DNA from: DASUPK01 sp963795665
Lineage (GTDB): Bacteria; Actinomycetota; Thermoleophilia; Solirubrobacterales; 70-9
Assembly (NCBI GenBank): GCA_963795665.1
Contig: CAWCIP010000002.1
Span: forward strand, 62,001 to 126,000
DNA length: 64,000 bases
Reading direction: 5' to 3'
Shown: positions 6,772 through 15,287 of the stretch, one piece after another
How positions within the stretch are numbered: the first letter of the stretch is position 1
Layout: every line of letters starts with the position of its first letter
The notes under the pieces: model-generated
The model's database searches: none
What the model was told of the DNA's origin: nothing
Seen by the model: only the letters and a program-made list of their open reading frames with translations
Made by a program: the position numbers and the translations under genes

Positions 6772-9390
6772 CTACGGCCCGGTATATCCGTTCGAGTAGC
6801 AGGGCCGTGCCACGGGGCCCGGGTCCACGCACTGGTCGATGAACCCGCTCGGCTGAAGCCAGCTCGCCGCCTGAGTCACGCCGTCCAGCGAGCGCCGCGG
6901 ATACTGGTGCGGGTCACAGCCATAGACGCTGACCGGGTTCGGAGGCAGCTCGATCGTCGGCGCTTTGGCCGTCCCGTGCTGCGGGTCGCCGTTCTCGTCC
7001 GTGCAGTCCTGATCGCCGTCGAACCCGAGGGGCCCGCCGTCGTAGTAGACCATCGCCGCGGGGCCGCTGTACGGATAGCTGGGAATCGCCGGGATTCCCA
7101 GGAACGGATTCGATTCCCAGTGCCGGCCGGGATCGAGCGCGGGTGTCTCGACCCTCGCCCCGATCGTCCGAGCCTCGGTCTCGCCGGCCAGGTTCGAGAC
7201 CTGGTGATCGCCGTAGGCCAGCTGCAGCAGCACGTTGTGCGCCGGCGTGCCGGGCAGCGGGTTATCGGTCATGTGCTGCGCATAGCCGTTGGCCTCACCG
7301 CGGTCCCAGAGCAGCTGCATCAGCGACAGGATCAGCGGCCGCTCGATCTGGTTCGGGTACTTCGCGTAGAGCCCGATTCCCGGCGTCTCCAGGTACTGGC
7401 CCGAGTCCGAGCTGCGGCGCAGCAGAGTCGAGTAGTTCATCCCGGTCACGTCGAGGACCGACTGCGTCAGGTCCGGCTCTAGCGCAGTCAGCGCGCCGCC
7501 CATGATCGCTCCCTGGCTGATCCCCTCCCAGTACAGCCCCTGGGCGGGGTCGAGCACCGGCACCGCGGGGTTGCCACTGGGCCCATCGGGATCGAGCTGG
7601 AAGGCCGGATCGGTGTCGAACCCGCCCGCATTCAACATCGCCCGGTCCAGGTAGATCATGTTGACGAAGCCCTGCTGCATCCGGTCGGAGAGCTTGGGGA
7701 AGTTCGAGAGGTCACCGAGCGTCGAGATGACCTGGCCGATGTCGTCCGAGGAGAACCCGGCCCAGTTGGTCGCGCACCAGGTGGTGTTGCTGAGGTTGGC
7801 CTCGCTGTTCGAGAAGCGGATCATGTCGTCGACCTGGGTGAAGTCGCCGAGCAGCCCGTGGCCGAAGATGCCGCTCTGTGTCGGGTTGACCGTGATTCCG
7901 CTGACCGCGGAGTTCGGGATCACGCACTCGAAGCGCACGCCGGTCGTCCCCGTGTCGGAATCGTCCGCCGTGCCGGTGGGGGTCGGGTTCACATCCCCGT
8001 TGGACTTGAAGTTGAACGTCCCGCCCGGGTGGCAGTTGTGGTTGTTGAGGTAGCAGGGGATGTTGGTCAGCTCCCCGTCGACCTGGCGCAGCGTGTTGGC
8101 CGGCAGGTTCACGTTGGGAGCGTCCACCACGCTGGTGATGTGGAAGCTCGGCGCGCTGCCGTCGACCACGCCGTCGCCGGGGGTGGTGTCCCCGAGCTGC
8201 TGGAGAGCGTTGTTGCGAATCGCCAGCGCCCGGCCGGCCAGGCTGTGCTCGCTCGCCACCGTGAAGTCCCAGGCCATGTACAGGCTGGAGCGCGTGATCC
8301 CCTGCTGCCCGAGCGTCGAGATCAGGCTCTCCATGTGGGCCCGACGGTTCTCGATCGCCGGGTCCTGCGTCATCACGCTGTCGCGGTAGACGCGGAACCC
8401 CGGCGGCGCGTCCACCGGGTTGTCCTGCGCGTCCCGCAGGTTCCGCAGCGCGACGATGTAGCGGTGGCCCTCGGTGAAGTTCCGGGTCGGCCGGATGATC
8501 AGGTTGACGTCCTGGGTGTTCCCCGGCGTGTAGTGGTTCGGGTTGGGGTCGAGCTCAGCGAAGATCGGCTGCCGCTGCCCTGTGGCCGCGTCGATCACCA
8601 CCACCGGCTGATTCGGGTCCGAGTACCGGTGCAGGTCGGTGATCGGCACGAAGCCGGTGTTGTTGAACGCGGCCTGCGTCTCGACCTGGGGGATCTTGAC
8701 CGTGATCAGGTTGCCCGGGCTGAAGCCGTCGGCCCGGTTGAAGTCGGTCGGGTCCGTGTGGACTCCGTCCTTGTTGGCCGGCATCGATTCGATGTTCAGG
8801 TTGAGCCGGCGCCCCGTGTCGGTGTTCGGGTCGGCCACGGTGAAGTAGTCGTTGGGCCAGGGCTGCAGGCAGACCGACGGGTCCATGAAGTCGCAGCGGT
8901 CCGCGTTCGAGGTATCGATCCCCAGGTTGTTGCCGTTGCAGGCCGCGAGATCGCGCTGCAGCGGAGTCGATGCGCGCGGGTGTCCCTTCTTGTGGGGCCG
9001 CCTCTTCTTGCGCTTGGCCCGGGCGTTCACCACCTTGAGGTAGTCGACGTCGCATCCGCCCAGCAGCTGACGCCCGCCGGTGGTGAGCTTGAGGGGAAGC
9101 TTGCCGCCCTGCCCCGGCTTGGACGCCTTGGTCAGGTGTCCTCGATCCCGGAGGCCGGTGAAGCCGTCCACGCGGAAGCTCTTGTTCCGGGTTCCGCGCA
9201 GCTTGACCCGGATTCGACCGCTGTCGAGGATCTCGTGCTGCTGGCTGCTGAGCACCTTCGCCCTGGGCGGCCGGTGATGGCCTCGCTTGCCCTGCGCCAT
9301 GGTCACTACGACCAGTCCGGCGAGTGCGACGAGTGCCAGGCCGACGAGTGCAGGTGTTGCAGATCCTCTCAGCGATTCCGTCCGCTTCAA
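6772..9390 (-). CDS. Large secreted alpha/beta-hydrolase-like protein (copy A)
   Basis: This product of about 872 aa has an N-terminal hydrophobic export signal (PALVGLALVALAGLVVVTMA) and then a Lys/Arg/His-rich segment (KRKKRRPHKKGH, near 135). The long extracytoplasmic part contains CLQPWPNDYFTV and DPNQPVVVIDAATGQRQP, similar to lipase/PHB-depolymerase-like secreted proteins. Nucleophile-elbow motif GISQG is near residue 623, and a conserved GDHQVSN near 726 could supply other triad residues. It is a clear paralog of the protein at 57848-60433. The TTG at 9390 with GAGAGGAGAGG upstream is chosen over an earlier in-frame start because it places the signal at the N-terminus. The substrate is unknown (lipid, ester or polyester). 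Confidence 0.72.
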   Translation of the reverse strand: MKRTESLRGSATPALVGLALVALAGLVVVTMAQGKRGHHRPPRAKVLSSQQHEILDSGRIRVKLRGTRNKSFRVDGFTGLRDRGHLTKASKPGQGGKLPLKLTTGGRQLLGGCDVDYLKVVNARAKRKKRRPHKKGHPRASTPLQRDLAACNGNNLGIDTSNADRCDFMDPSVCLQPWPNDYFTVADPNTDTGRRLNLNIESMPANKDGVHTDPTDFNRADGFSPGNLITVKIPQVETQAAFNNTGFVPITDLHRYSDPNQPVVVIDAATGQRQPIFAELDPNPNHYTPGNTQDVNLIIRPTRNFTEGHRYIVALRNLRDAQDNPVDAPPGFRVYRDSVMTQDPAIENRRAHMESLISTLGQQGITRSSLYMAWDFTVASEHSLAGRALAIRNNALQQLGDTTPGDGVVDGSAPSFHITSVVDAPNVNLPANTLRQVDGELTNIPCYLNNHNCHPGGTFNFKSNGDVNPTPTGTADDSDTGTTGVRFECVIPNSAVSGITVNPTQSGIFGHGLLGDFTQVDDMIRFSNSEANLSNTTWCATNWAGFSSDDIGQVISTLGDLSNFPKLSDRMQQGFVNMIYLDRAMLNAGGFDTDPAFQLDPDGPSGNPAVPVLDPAQGLYWEGISQGAIMGGALTALEPDLTQSVLDVTGMNYSTLLRRSSDSGQYLETPGIGLYAKYPNQIERPLILSLMQLLWDRGEANGYAQHMTDNPLPGTPAHNVLLQLAYGDHQVSNLAGETEARTIGARVETPALDPGRHWESNPFLGIPAIPSYPYSGPAAMVYYDGGPLGFDGDQDCTDENGDPQHGTAKAPTIELPPNPVSVYGCDPHQYPRRSLDGVTQAASWLQPSGFIDQCVDPGPVARPCYSNGYTGP

Positions 9391-9582
9391 GTCCCTCTCC
9401 TCTCCTTCTCCCGCGCGCCAGTCCCGGTGCGCGGTGGGCAATTTATCGGATGGGATCGCCGAGAGCGCTCCGATCGGATCTGGCCGGGTTTGAAAGTCGC
9501 GGAAAAGTCGGTGCGCGTCAGGGGCGCTGGGCTGATTTAGTACGGCCCACGGCTAGAGGGGGAAGGCGAGAGGAGAGCGACG

Positions 9583-11202
9583 ATGGACCTGCAGGAATTT
9601 GAGGACACCAGCTTCGACCTGGAGTCGCTCGATAGCGAGCCGCGTCTGGGCAGGCGCCAGTTCCTGATCGCCGGGCTGGCCACGGGCGTCGCCGCGACGG
9701 CATTGCCGAACTACGCCGCGATCGCTCGCAAGCGGCGCATACCGGTCGCGAAGTCCGGCACCTTCCCGCTTGGTGTGGCCTCCGGCTTCCCGTACCCCAA
9801 GGGCACGATCCTGTGGACGAAGCTGGGCGGCCACCAGCACACCTCGCGGCTGAAGCTCCAGGTGGCCAAGGACCGGCACTTCAAGAACGTCGTCCTGGAG
9901 AAGACCGTCACGGCGAGAAAGGAGCGCGACCTCACCGCGCGCACCCGGGTTCGCGGCCTCCAGCCGGCGCACGAGTACTTCTACCGGTTCCACACCAAGG
10001 ACAAGGGCTCGCCCGTGGGCCGCTTCCGAACGGCGCCGCCGCATGACTCCAATGCACCCCTGCGGATCGCCTTTCTCTCCTGCCAGAGCTACGAGGCGGG
10101 CTTCTACAACGCGCACGCGGCGATCGCCAAGGAGGACGTCGACTTCGTCCTGCACCTCGGCGACTACATCTACGAGTCCCACTACTACGACGGCTTCCGG
10201 AAGGACACCTCCGGGTTCAATCACGACGGAAACGTCGAATTCCTCCCCGAGTACCGGCAGAAGTACAACCTCTACAAGAGCGACCCCGACCTGCGGGCGA
10301 TGCACGCCGCCCACAACTTCGTGTCCGTCTGGGACGACCACGAGGTGGAGGACAACTACGCCGACGGCCTGGCGAGCTCCCACGATCAGCCGGGATTGAC
10401 GAACAACGGCTTCCCGCGGCGCATCTCGATCCAGGAGCGGCGCACAAACGCCTATCAGGCCTATTTCAACTACATGCCGAGACTCCGCTTCGACGGCGAC
10501 CGGGACCGGATCTACGAGCACGTCCGGATCGGCAAGCTCGTCGACCTGATCCTCACGGACGAGCGCCAGTACCGGGACCAGCAGCCGTGCGACGACGCGC
10601 AGCTGGTCGATTGTCCCGACCAGCAGAACCCGAATCGGACGATGCTCGGCGCGAAGCAGAAGGCATGGTTCAAGCAGACGCTGGCGGGATCCCCCCAGAC
10701 GTGGAAGCTCTGGGCCAACGAGGTGATGCTGATGGGGTTCCAGAGCGGGCCGCAGAACGGCGCCAACAACGATCAGTGGGACGGGTACGCCGCCGAGCGC
10801 AGGGAGCTGCTCGAGTTCGTGCTGGCGAACAACGTCAAGAACCTCCTGCCGCTCACAGGGGACATCCACAATTTCTTCACGGGCACGGCAACTACGGATG
10901 GAAGCGACACGGGGACCCCGGTCTGCGGGGAGTTCGTCGGCGGCTCCACGAACTCGCATGGACTGCCTGAGGAAACGGGTATCTCCTCGGGCACGATCAA
11001 GTCCTTGGTCAAAGCCCTGGACCACCACATCAGCTACGTCGATCTCGACAACCGGGGCTATTCCGTCCTGGAGGTCACCCCGACCCAGGTGAGCTGTGAG
11101 TTCAAGAAGGTCCAGATTCAGAGCCGCGACGGGGGCCAGGCATCGAGCATGGCGAAGTTCGTGCTGCCGAGCGGCTCGACGACCCCGCAGCAGGTCTCGT
11201 GA
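9583..11202 (+). CDS. phoD: Alkaline phosphatase D family protein (PhoD-like), Tat-exported
   Basis: This is a secreted metallophosphatase/phosphodiesterase that releases phosphate from organic esters. In the 539-aa product a twin-arginine signal GRRQFLIAGLATG is at about residues 23-35. The PhoD N-terminal domain (FPLGVASGFPYPKGTILWTKL) is followed by the metal-binding motifs LSCQSYEAGFYNAH, LHLGDYIYE near 191-199, VWDDHEVEDNY near 249 and TGDIHNF near 426. The ATG at 9583 follows GGAGAGCGACG. It leads a co-directional group with the beta-helix protein (58-base gap) and the lipoprotein. No recognisable Pho box was seen in the 192-base divergent region 9391-9582. Confidence 0.88.
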   Translation: MDLQEFEDTSFDLESLDSEPRLGRRQFLIAGLATGVAATALPNYAAIARKRRIPVAKSGTFPLGVASGFPYPKGTILWTKLGGHQHTSRLKLQVAKDRHFKNVVLEKTVTARKERDLTARTRVRGLQPAHEYFYRFHTKDKGSPVGRFRTAPPHDSNAPLRIAFLSCQSYEAGFYNAHAAIAKEDVDFVLHLGDYIYESHYYDGFRKDTSGFNHDGNVEFLPEYRQKYNLYKSDPDLRAMHAAHNFVSVWDDHEVEDNYADGLASSHDQPGLTNNGFPRRISIQERRTNAYQAYFNYMPRLRFDGDRDRIYEHVRIGKLVDLILTDERQYRDQQPCDDAQLVDCPDQQNPNRTMLGAKQKAWFKQTLAGSPQTWKLWANEVMLMGFQSGPQNGANNDQWDGYAAERRELLEFVLANNVKNLLPLTGDIHNFFTGTATTDGSDTGTPVCGEFVGGSTNSHGLPEETGISSGTIKSLVKALDHHISYVDLDNRGYSVLEVTPTQVSCEFKKVQIQSRDGGQASSMAKFVLPSGSTTPQQVS

Positions 11203-11260
11203 CAGCCGAGCAATCGCAATTCGCCGCCGTTTGATTAGATCTCAGCCGAGGAAGGGATCG

Positions 11261-13213
11261 ATGGAAGCCAGGAGGGCAACACATCGCCGCGGGACACTGA
11301 TAGTCGCGATCGCTATCGCGGCGGTCGCCGTGCTGGTTCCCGCCCTCGCGTTCGCGCACGTCGAGCGCGCCTCCTACTGGCCCAATCCCGGCCCGGACAA
11401 TCAGGTCAAGCCCGCGGCGGGGGGCAAGGTCCCCGCGGTCCGCAAGGTATTCAGCTCGCTCAACAAGAAGCTGGCCGGGAAGACCCGCGTGGTCTGCAAG
11501 CAGGTTCCGAGCAAGCACTCCCGCAAGCACGCCAGCATCAAGCAGCTCTCAAAGAACCCGTCGATCAAGGCGCTCAACAAGGATCTGAAGAGCGCCCGCA
11601 AGCAGGGCTACAAGGTCCGTGAATCGCAGCCGGCGATCCGGATCAGCAAGAAGCGGGCCCGGAAGCTGCGCAGCCTGAACATCAAGCTGCTCAGGCGCTG
11701 CAAGTACAACAACGTCCAGGATGCGGTCACCGCCGCCCACAACAACGACCGCATCGAGATCCTGCCCGGGCTCTACACGGAGCCCAAGTCGCGCGCACGG
11801 CCCACCAACGACCCGGCCTGCGCCAGTCTCAAGATCACCAACGACAAGAGCCAGACGGGCGCTGTCTCATACGCCTACCAGGTGAAGTGCCCGAACGACC
11901 AGAACCTGATCGCGGTGATCGGCCGAGCCCTGACCAACATTCCGGTCCCCCAGCCGCCTCTGATCGACCGCCACAACATCCCGGACGCGGGCAAGTGCAT
12001 TCGCTGCAACCTGCAGATCCAGGGCACCGGCGCCTCGCCGGACGCCGTGACCATCGACGCCGGCAACACACAGTCTGGAGACGGCGCGCCGATCGGCGCG
12101 GTCAAGGACGTCGGCATCCGGGCCGACCGAGCGGACGGCTTCGTCCTCAACAACGTCAAGGTCCGCCACGCCAGGGAGCACGACGTCTACATCATCGAGA
12201 CCGACGGCTCTCACCTCAACCGCTTCAAGGTTCCCTATGCGGGCGAGTACGGCGTGCTCACCTTCGTCGCCGACCACTCCCTGATCGAGAACTGCGACGC
12301 CTGGGGCAGCGGCGATTCCGGGCTCTACCCCGGCGCCAGCGCCGATCTGGGCGAGGGGGCGCCGCCCAGCGAGCGTCGCTACGGCACCGAGCTCCGCACC
12401 TGCGACATGCACCACAACACGCTCGGCTACTCCGGCACGGACGGCAACGCCGTCTGGGTGCACGACAACAACTTCTACGACAACTCCGAGGGTTTCTCGA
12501 CCGATGTCTTCACGGCTCCGGGGCACCCTGGCTTCCCGCAGGACTCCGACCTGCTGGAGCACAACAACTTCTTCAACAACAACTTCAACACCTACCTGCC
12601 GCTCTGCGGCGACGGCCAGAAGCCCGGGCCGAACGGCCCGAATCAGGGCTGCTCCGACGTGACGCCCACCGAGCCGGTCCCAGTGGGCACCGGGATGTGG
12701 ATCGCAGGCGGCAATGCGAACGTCATCCGCAACAACCGCTTCTGGGACAACTGGCGTCGCGGCACCATGCTGTTCGCGGTGCCCGACGTGTTCGCCTGCG
12801 GTGACTCGAAGAACCAGGTGGCGGGCTGCAACCCGACGCCCGGCACCACCCACGCCAACTCGTCGACGTCCTATCGCAACGTCTTCTACGACAACAAGAT
12901 GGGGCAGGCGCCCGATGGCAGCTCGCAGCCGAACGGCGTCGACTTCTGGTGGGACCAGGGCGGGATCATCGTCGACCCGACCTACAACTCCGGCAACTGC
13001 TGGTACAACAACACCGGCTCGGACGGCACGGCCGCCAGCGTCACCGGCGTCCCCTCGCCGAGCGGCGCGGCTCCCAACAACCTGCCCTCCGACTGCAAGC
13101 ACAGCCCGCTGACCGGGTCGCTGGATGGGCAGGCCGGTGAGCTTCTAACCTGCAGCTCCGTGCCGCAAGGGTCTTCGGGCTGCCCGTGGTTCACAACCCC
13201 GCCCAAGCCATAG
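11261..13213 (+). CDS. Secreted right-handed parallel beta-helix protein
   Basis: The 650-aa product has a signal peptide (TLIVAIAIAAVAVLVPALAFA, residues about 11-31), a Lys-rich spacer (about 60-140) and then the usual entry to a pectin-lyase-like fold, NNVQDAVTAAHNNDRIEILPGLYTE near 150. Asn-rich rungs follow (NNVKVRHAREHDVYII, DHSLIENCDAWGSGDSGLY, WVHDNNFYDNSEGFSTDV, NVIRNNRFWDNW). Many cysteines suit an extracellular protein. Such folds bind or cleave polysaccharides, but no lyase/hydrolase catalytic signature is evident. The ATG at 11261 follows GAGGAAGG. It overlaps the next gene by 28 bases. Confidence 0.75.
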   Translation: MEARRATHRRGTLIVAIAIAAVAVLVPALAFAHVERASYWPNPGPDNQVKPAAGGKVPAVRKVFSSLNKKLAGKTRVVCKQVPSKHSRKHASIKQLSKNPSIKALNKDLKSARKQGYKVRESQPAIRISKKRARKLRSLNIKLLRRCKYNNVQDAVTAAHNNDRIEILPGLYTEPKSRARPTNDPACASLKITNDKSQTGAVSYAYQVKCPNDQNLIAVIGRALTNIPVPQPPLIDRHNIPDAGKCIRCNLQIQGTGASPDAVTIDAGNTQSGDGAPIGAVKDVGIRADRADGFVLNNVKVRHAREHDVYIIETDGSHLNRFKVPYAGEYGVLTFVADHSLIENCDAWGSGDSGLYPGASADLGEGAPPSERRYGTELRTCDMHHNTLGYSGTDGNAVWVHDNNFYDNSEGFSTDVFTAPGHPGFPQDSDLLEHNNFFNNNFNTYLPLCGDGQKPGPNGPNQGCSDVTPTEPVPVGTGMWIAGGNANVIRNNRFWDNWRRGTMLFAVPDVFACGDSKNQVAGCNPTPGTTHANSSTSYRNVFYDNKMGQAPDGSSQPNGVDFWWDQGGIIVDPTYNSGNCWYNNTGSDGTAASVTGVPSPSGAAPNNLPSDCKHSPLTGSLDGQAGELLTCSSVPQGSSGCPWFTTPPKP

Positions 13214-13611
13214 CCGCTCTCACCCGCCGCTCCGCATGTCGCGGCGCGGCGGCGATCATCTGCGCGCTCGCAGGAACGGCCCTGATCGCCGGCTGCGGCT
13301 CCGGCTCGGGGACCCAGCCCCAGATCGACGTCGGCCCCAACGTCGGCGCGCCGATCAACCTCGCCGACTGCAACGACTGGAACCAGGCGGACACCACCCA
13401 GCGGCTGGGCACGATCCAGCAGCTCAAGGACTTCGCGGGGGGCCCGGTCGTCGGCAACAACGCCTCCGATCCCTCCGGGACGGGCTCGGTCCTCGACGAC
13501 AAGCAGGCGTACAACGTCCTCGACAACTACTGCAAGAACCAGTTCGCCCGCGGCTTCAAGCTCTACAAGCTCTACGAGCGGGCCGCCGCATTCGCCGGCC
13601 ATCCCCAGTAG
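13186..13611 (+). CDS. Putative secreted lipoprotein of unknown function
   Basis: A 141-aa product with a positively charged N-terminus, a hydrophobic stretch and the lipobox LIAGC near residue 37, so it should be lipid-anchored outside the cell. The mature part is small and Asn/Asp-rich (INLADCNDWNQADTTQRLGTIQQLKDFAGG), with three further cysteines. I do not recognise a family. The GTG at 13186 lies inside the end of the beta-helix gene, implying coupling and a related extracellular role. Confidence 0.65.
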   Translation: MVHNPAQAIAALTRRSACRGAAAIICALAGTALIAGCGSGSGTQPQIDVGPNVGAPINLADCNDWNQADTTQRLGTIQQLKDFAGGPVVGNNASDPSGTGSVLDDKQAYNVLDNYCKNQFARGFKLYKLYERAAAFAGHPQ

Positions 13612-13649
13612 CAACCCGATGAACGAATCGGTCGCTATTCTTTTTGGCC

Positions 13650-13680
13650 TACCTCGGGCCTGGGGCCGGGGGTTTTTTTC
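13650..13680 (+). terminator. Probable intrinsic terminator after the secreted-protein cluster
   Basis: A GC-rich imperfect hairpin (ACCTCGGGCC..GGCCGGGGGT) is followed directly by seven T residues, 40-70 bases after the lipoprotein stop. The stem contains mismatches, so strength is uncertain. It would separate the secreted-protein genes from the ribosomal/transcription block that starts with rpmG. Confidence 0.4.
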
Positions 13681-13744
13681 TGTCCGGCCGTTGTTCGGCG
13701 ACGGTTCTTGTGGTCGCCGTCAAAGAGAGAGAAGTTGAGGAGAC

Positions 13745-13906
13745 ATGGCCTCTGATGTTCGAATCGGCGTAACGCTCGCCTGTGAGGAGTGCAAGCGCCG
13801 CAACTACGAGACGAACAAGTCCCGGCGAAACTCGCCGGACCGGATCGAGATCCGGAAGTTCTGTCGGTGGTGCGGGCGGCACACCCCACATAAGGAGACC
13901 CGCTAG
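13745..13906 (+). CDS. rpmG: 50S ribosomal protein L33
   Basis: This 53-aa product begins MASDVRIGVTLACEECKRRNY and has two Cys-x-x-Cys pairs (CEEC and CRWC), so it is the zinc-binding (C+) form of L33, a large-subunit protein near the E site. The ATG at 13745 follows GTTGAGGAG. It lies 13 bases before secE, in the conserved rpmG-secE-nusG order; the tRNA-Trp often found here is absent. Confidence 0.93.
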   Translation: MASDVRIGVTLACEECKRRNYETNKSRRNSPDRIEIRKFCRWCGRHTPHKETR

Positions 13907-13919
13907 GGACCGTCTCGAG

Positions 13920-14573
13920 ATGGCGAAGACGAGAGCACAGCGAAAGGCCGAGCGGCGCCGCCGCCAGCAGGCGGAGCAGCGCGGGCTTCCCGCCCGCGAC
14001 GCCGCTGAGCGCGAGCAGGAGGAGCGTGCGCAACGGGACACCCGGGAGGGTGTGTCAGGAGAGGTCGCCGAGGCCGAGGCGATCATCGAGACCGGCGCGA
14101 GGACGGAGGACTACGGCGAGCACACCGTCGACCCCGAGGTGAGGGACGAGCTCGAGGGCGCCGGTTCGCCGGTTCCCGGAGTCGTTCCTGCTCCGGTGCA
14201 GCCCGAGACCGAGGTCGGGCCCGCCCCGTCTCGAGCGGATGTCGGCCGTCCTGATGATGGAGCCACCGCCGAGGCGCCTGCGAAGCCGAAGGAGAGCCGG
14301 CGCGACCGCCGCCAGCGCGAGAAGGAGCAGCGGCGAAAGGCTCGCGCCAAGGAGCTGCAGAAGAAGGGACAGGCCGAGAAGGCCGAGAAGCGGCGCGGCC
14401 CCGTCCTCGGGTTCCTGCTTTCCTGCTGGGCTGAGCTCAAGCGCGTGCAGTGGCCGGACCGGGACACCCTGGTCCAGGCCTCGGCCGTGACTTTCATCTT
14501 CGTGGCGGTCATGGCCGCCTATCTGGGCGCCCTCGACGCCGCCTTCAACTGGTTCGTCCAGCAGCTTCTCTAG
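13920..14573 (+). CDS. secE: Preprotein translocase subunit SecE with long N-terminal extension
   Basis: SecE clamps SecY in the protein-conducting channel. The family core is the last 65 residues: FLLSCWAELKRVQWPDRDTLVQ and one membrane helix (ASAVTFIFVAVMAAYLGALDAAF). Ahead of it lie about 150 residues of charged low-complexity sequence, first basic/Gln-rich (RAQRKAERRRRQQAEQR), then acidic, then a KEKEQRRKARAKELQKKG basic helix. That is far longer than usual SecE (60-130 aa). The ATG at 13920 is the first in frame after rpmG. nusG starts 21 bases downstream. Confidence 0.9.
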   Translation: MAKTRAQRKAERRRRQQAEQRGLPARDAAEREQEERAQRDTREGVSGEVAEAEAIIETGARTEDYGEHTVDPEVRDELEGAGSPVPGVVPAPVQPETEVGPAPSRADVGRPDDGATAEAPAKPKESRRDRRQREKEQRRKARAKELQKKGQAEKAEKRRGPVLGFLLSCWAELKRVQWPDRDTLVQASAVTFIFVAVMAAYLGALDAAFNWFVQQLL

Positions 14574-14594
14574 GCGGACCCAAGGAGACTGACG

Positions 14595-15116
14595 ATGTTT
14601 CGCTGGTACGTGATCAACACCTACTCCGGGCACGAGAACAAGGTCAAGCAGAACCTCGAGCACCGGGTACACACGATGGGCCAGGAGCGCAACGTGCGCC
14701 AGGTCGTCGTCCCCACCGAGCAGATCTCGGAGATGAAGGACGGCCAGAAGGTCCAGTCGGAGAAGCGCACCATGCCGGGCTACGTCCTGGTCAACATGGA
14801 GATGACCGACGACGCCTGGGGCCTCGTCAAGAACACCCCGGGCGTGACCGGATTCGTCGGTTCGCGCAACAAGCCGATCCCTCTCTCCAAGGTCGAGGTC
14901 GACCGCCTGCTCCACCGCGAGACGGCCGAGCGCCCGCGGACCCGCGCGCAGTTCTCGATCGGCGAGTCGGTCAAGGTGATCTCCGGGCCGCTCGCCGACT
15001 TCTCCGGCGAGATCGCCGAGATCAACGAGGACGCCGCCAAGCTCAAGGTCCTGGTCTCGATCTTCGGCCGCGAGACCCCGGTCGAGGTCAACTACGACCA
15101 GGTCAAGAAGATTTGA
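14595..15116 (+). CDS. nusG: Transcription termination/antitermination protein NusG
   Basis: NusG binds RNA polymerase and links it to Rho or to the ribosome. The 173-aa product is standard length, with an NGN domain beginning FRWYVINTYSGHENKVKQNLEHR and a C-terminal KOW domain (GESVKVISGPLADFSGEIAEIN near 120-142). The ATG is at 14595, after AAGGAGACTGACG. It is followed by a 171-base gap with a hairpin before rplK, whereas the other genes here are almost contiguous. Confidence 0.95.
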   Translation: MFRWYVINTYSGHENKVKQNLEHRVHTMGQERNVRQVVVPTEQISEMKDGQKVQSEKRTMPGYVLVNMEMTDDAWGLVKNTPGVTGFVGSRNKPIPLSKVEVDRLLHRETAERPRTRAQFSIGESVKVISGPLADFSGEIAEINEDAAKLKVLVSIFGRETPVEVNYDQVKKI

Positions 15117-15180
15117 TGGCCGAGTCCGGATTGACGACCGCCTGGACGCCGCGCGTGGCAGTTCGCATCTCTGCGTCCTC

Positions 15181-15214
15181 GGGCTCGCCTTTGGCACCAC
15201 CAAAGGCTTCGCCC
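15181..15214 (+). other. Long hairpin between nusG and rplK
   Basis: GCCTTTGG (15187-15194) and CCAAAGGC (15200-15207) form a perfect 8-bp stem with a 5-base loop. It is extended by GGGC/GCCC across a small internal loop (15181-15184 with 15211-15214). It sits in the 171-base nusG-rplK spacer, with no T-tract. It may be an RNA processing or L11/L1 autoregulatory structure, or a remnant of a palindromic repeat. The rest of the spacer shows nothing recognisable. Confidence 0.4.
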
Positions 15215-15287
15215 TGCGTCCTTGATCTGCTCGCCACGCGCACCGCCAGTCGGCCGCCAACCCGAACTCGACCATCTAGCTTCAGCC

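Noticed and set aside
7858..9540. 560-codon plus-strand frame opposite the secreted hydrolase
   Set aside because: Its Val/Arg/Gly/Asp-rich composition is typical of an antisense frame, and the minus-strand protein has a paralog in the window that confirms the coding strand.
13617..13744. Search for tRNA-Trp beside rpmG-secE
   Set aside because: No cloverleaf is found in 13612-13744 or 13907-13919.
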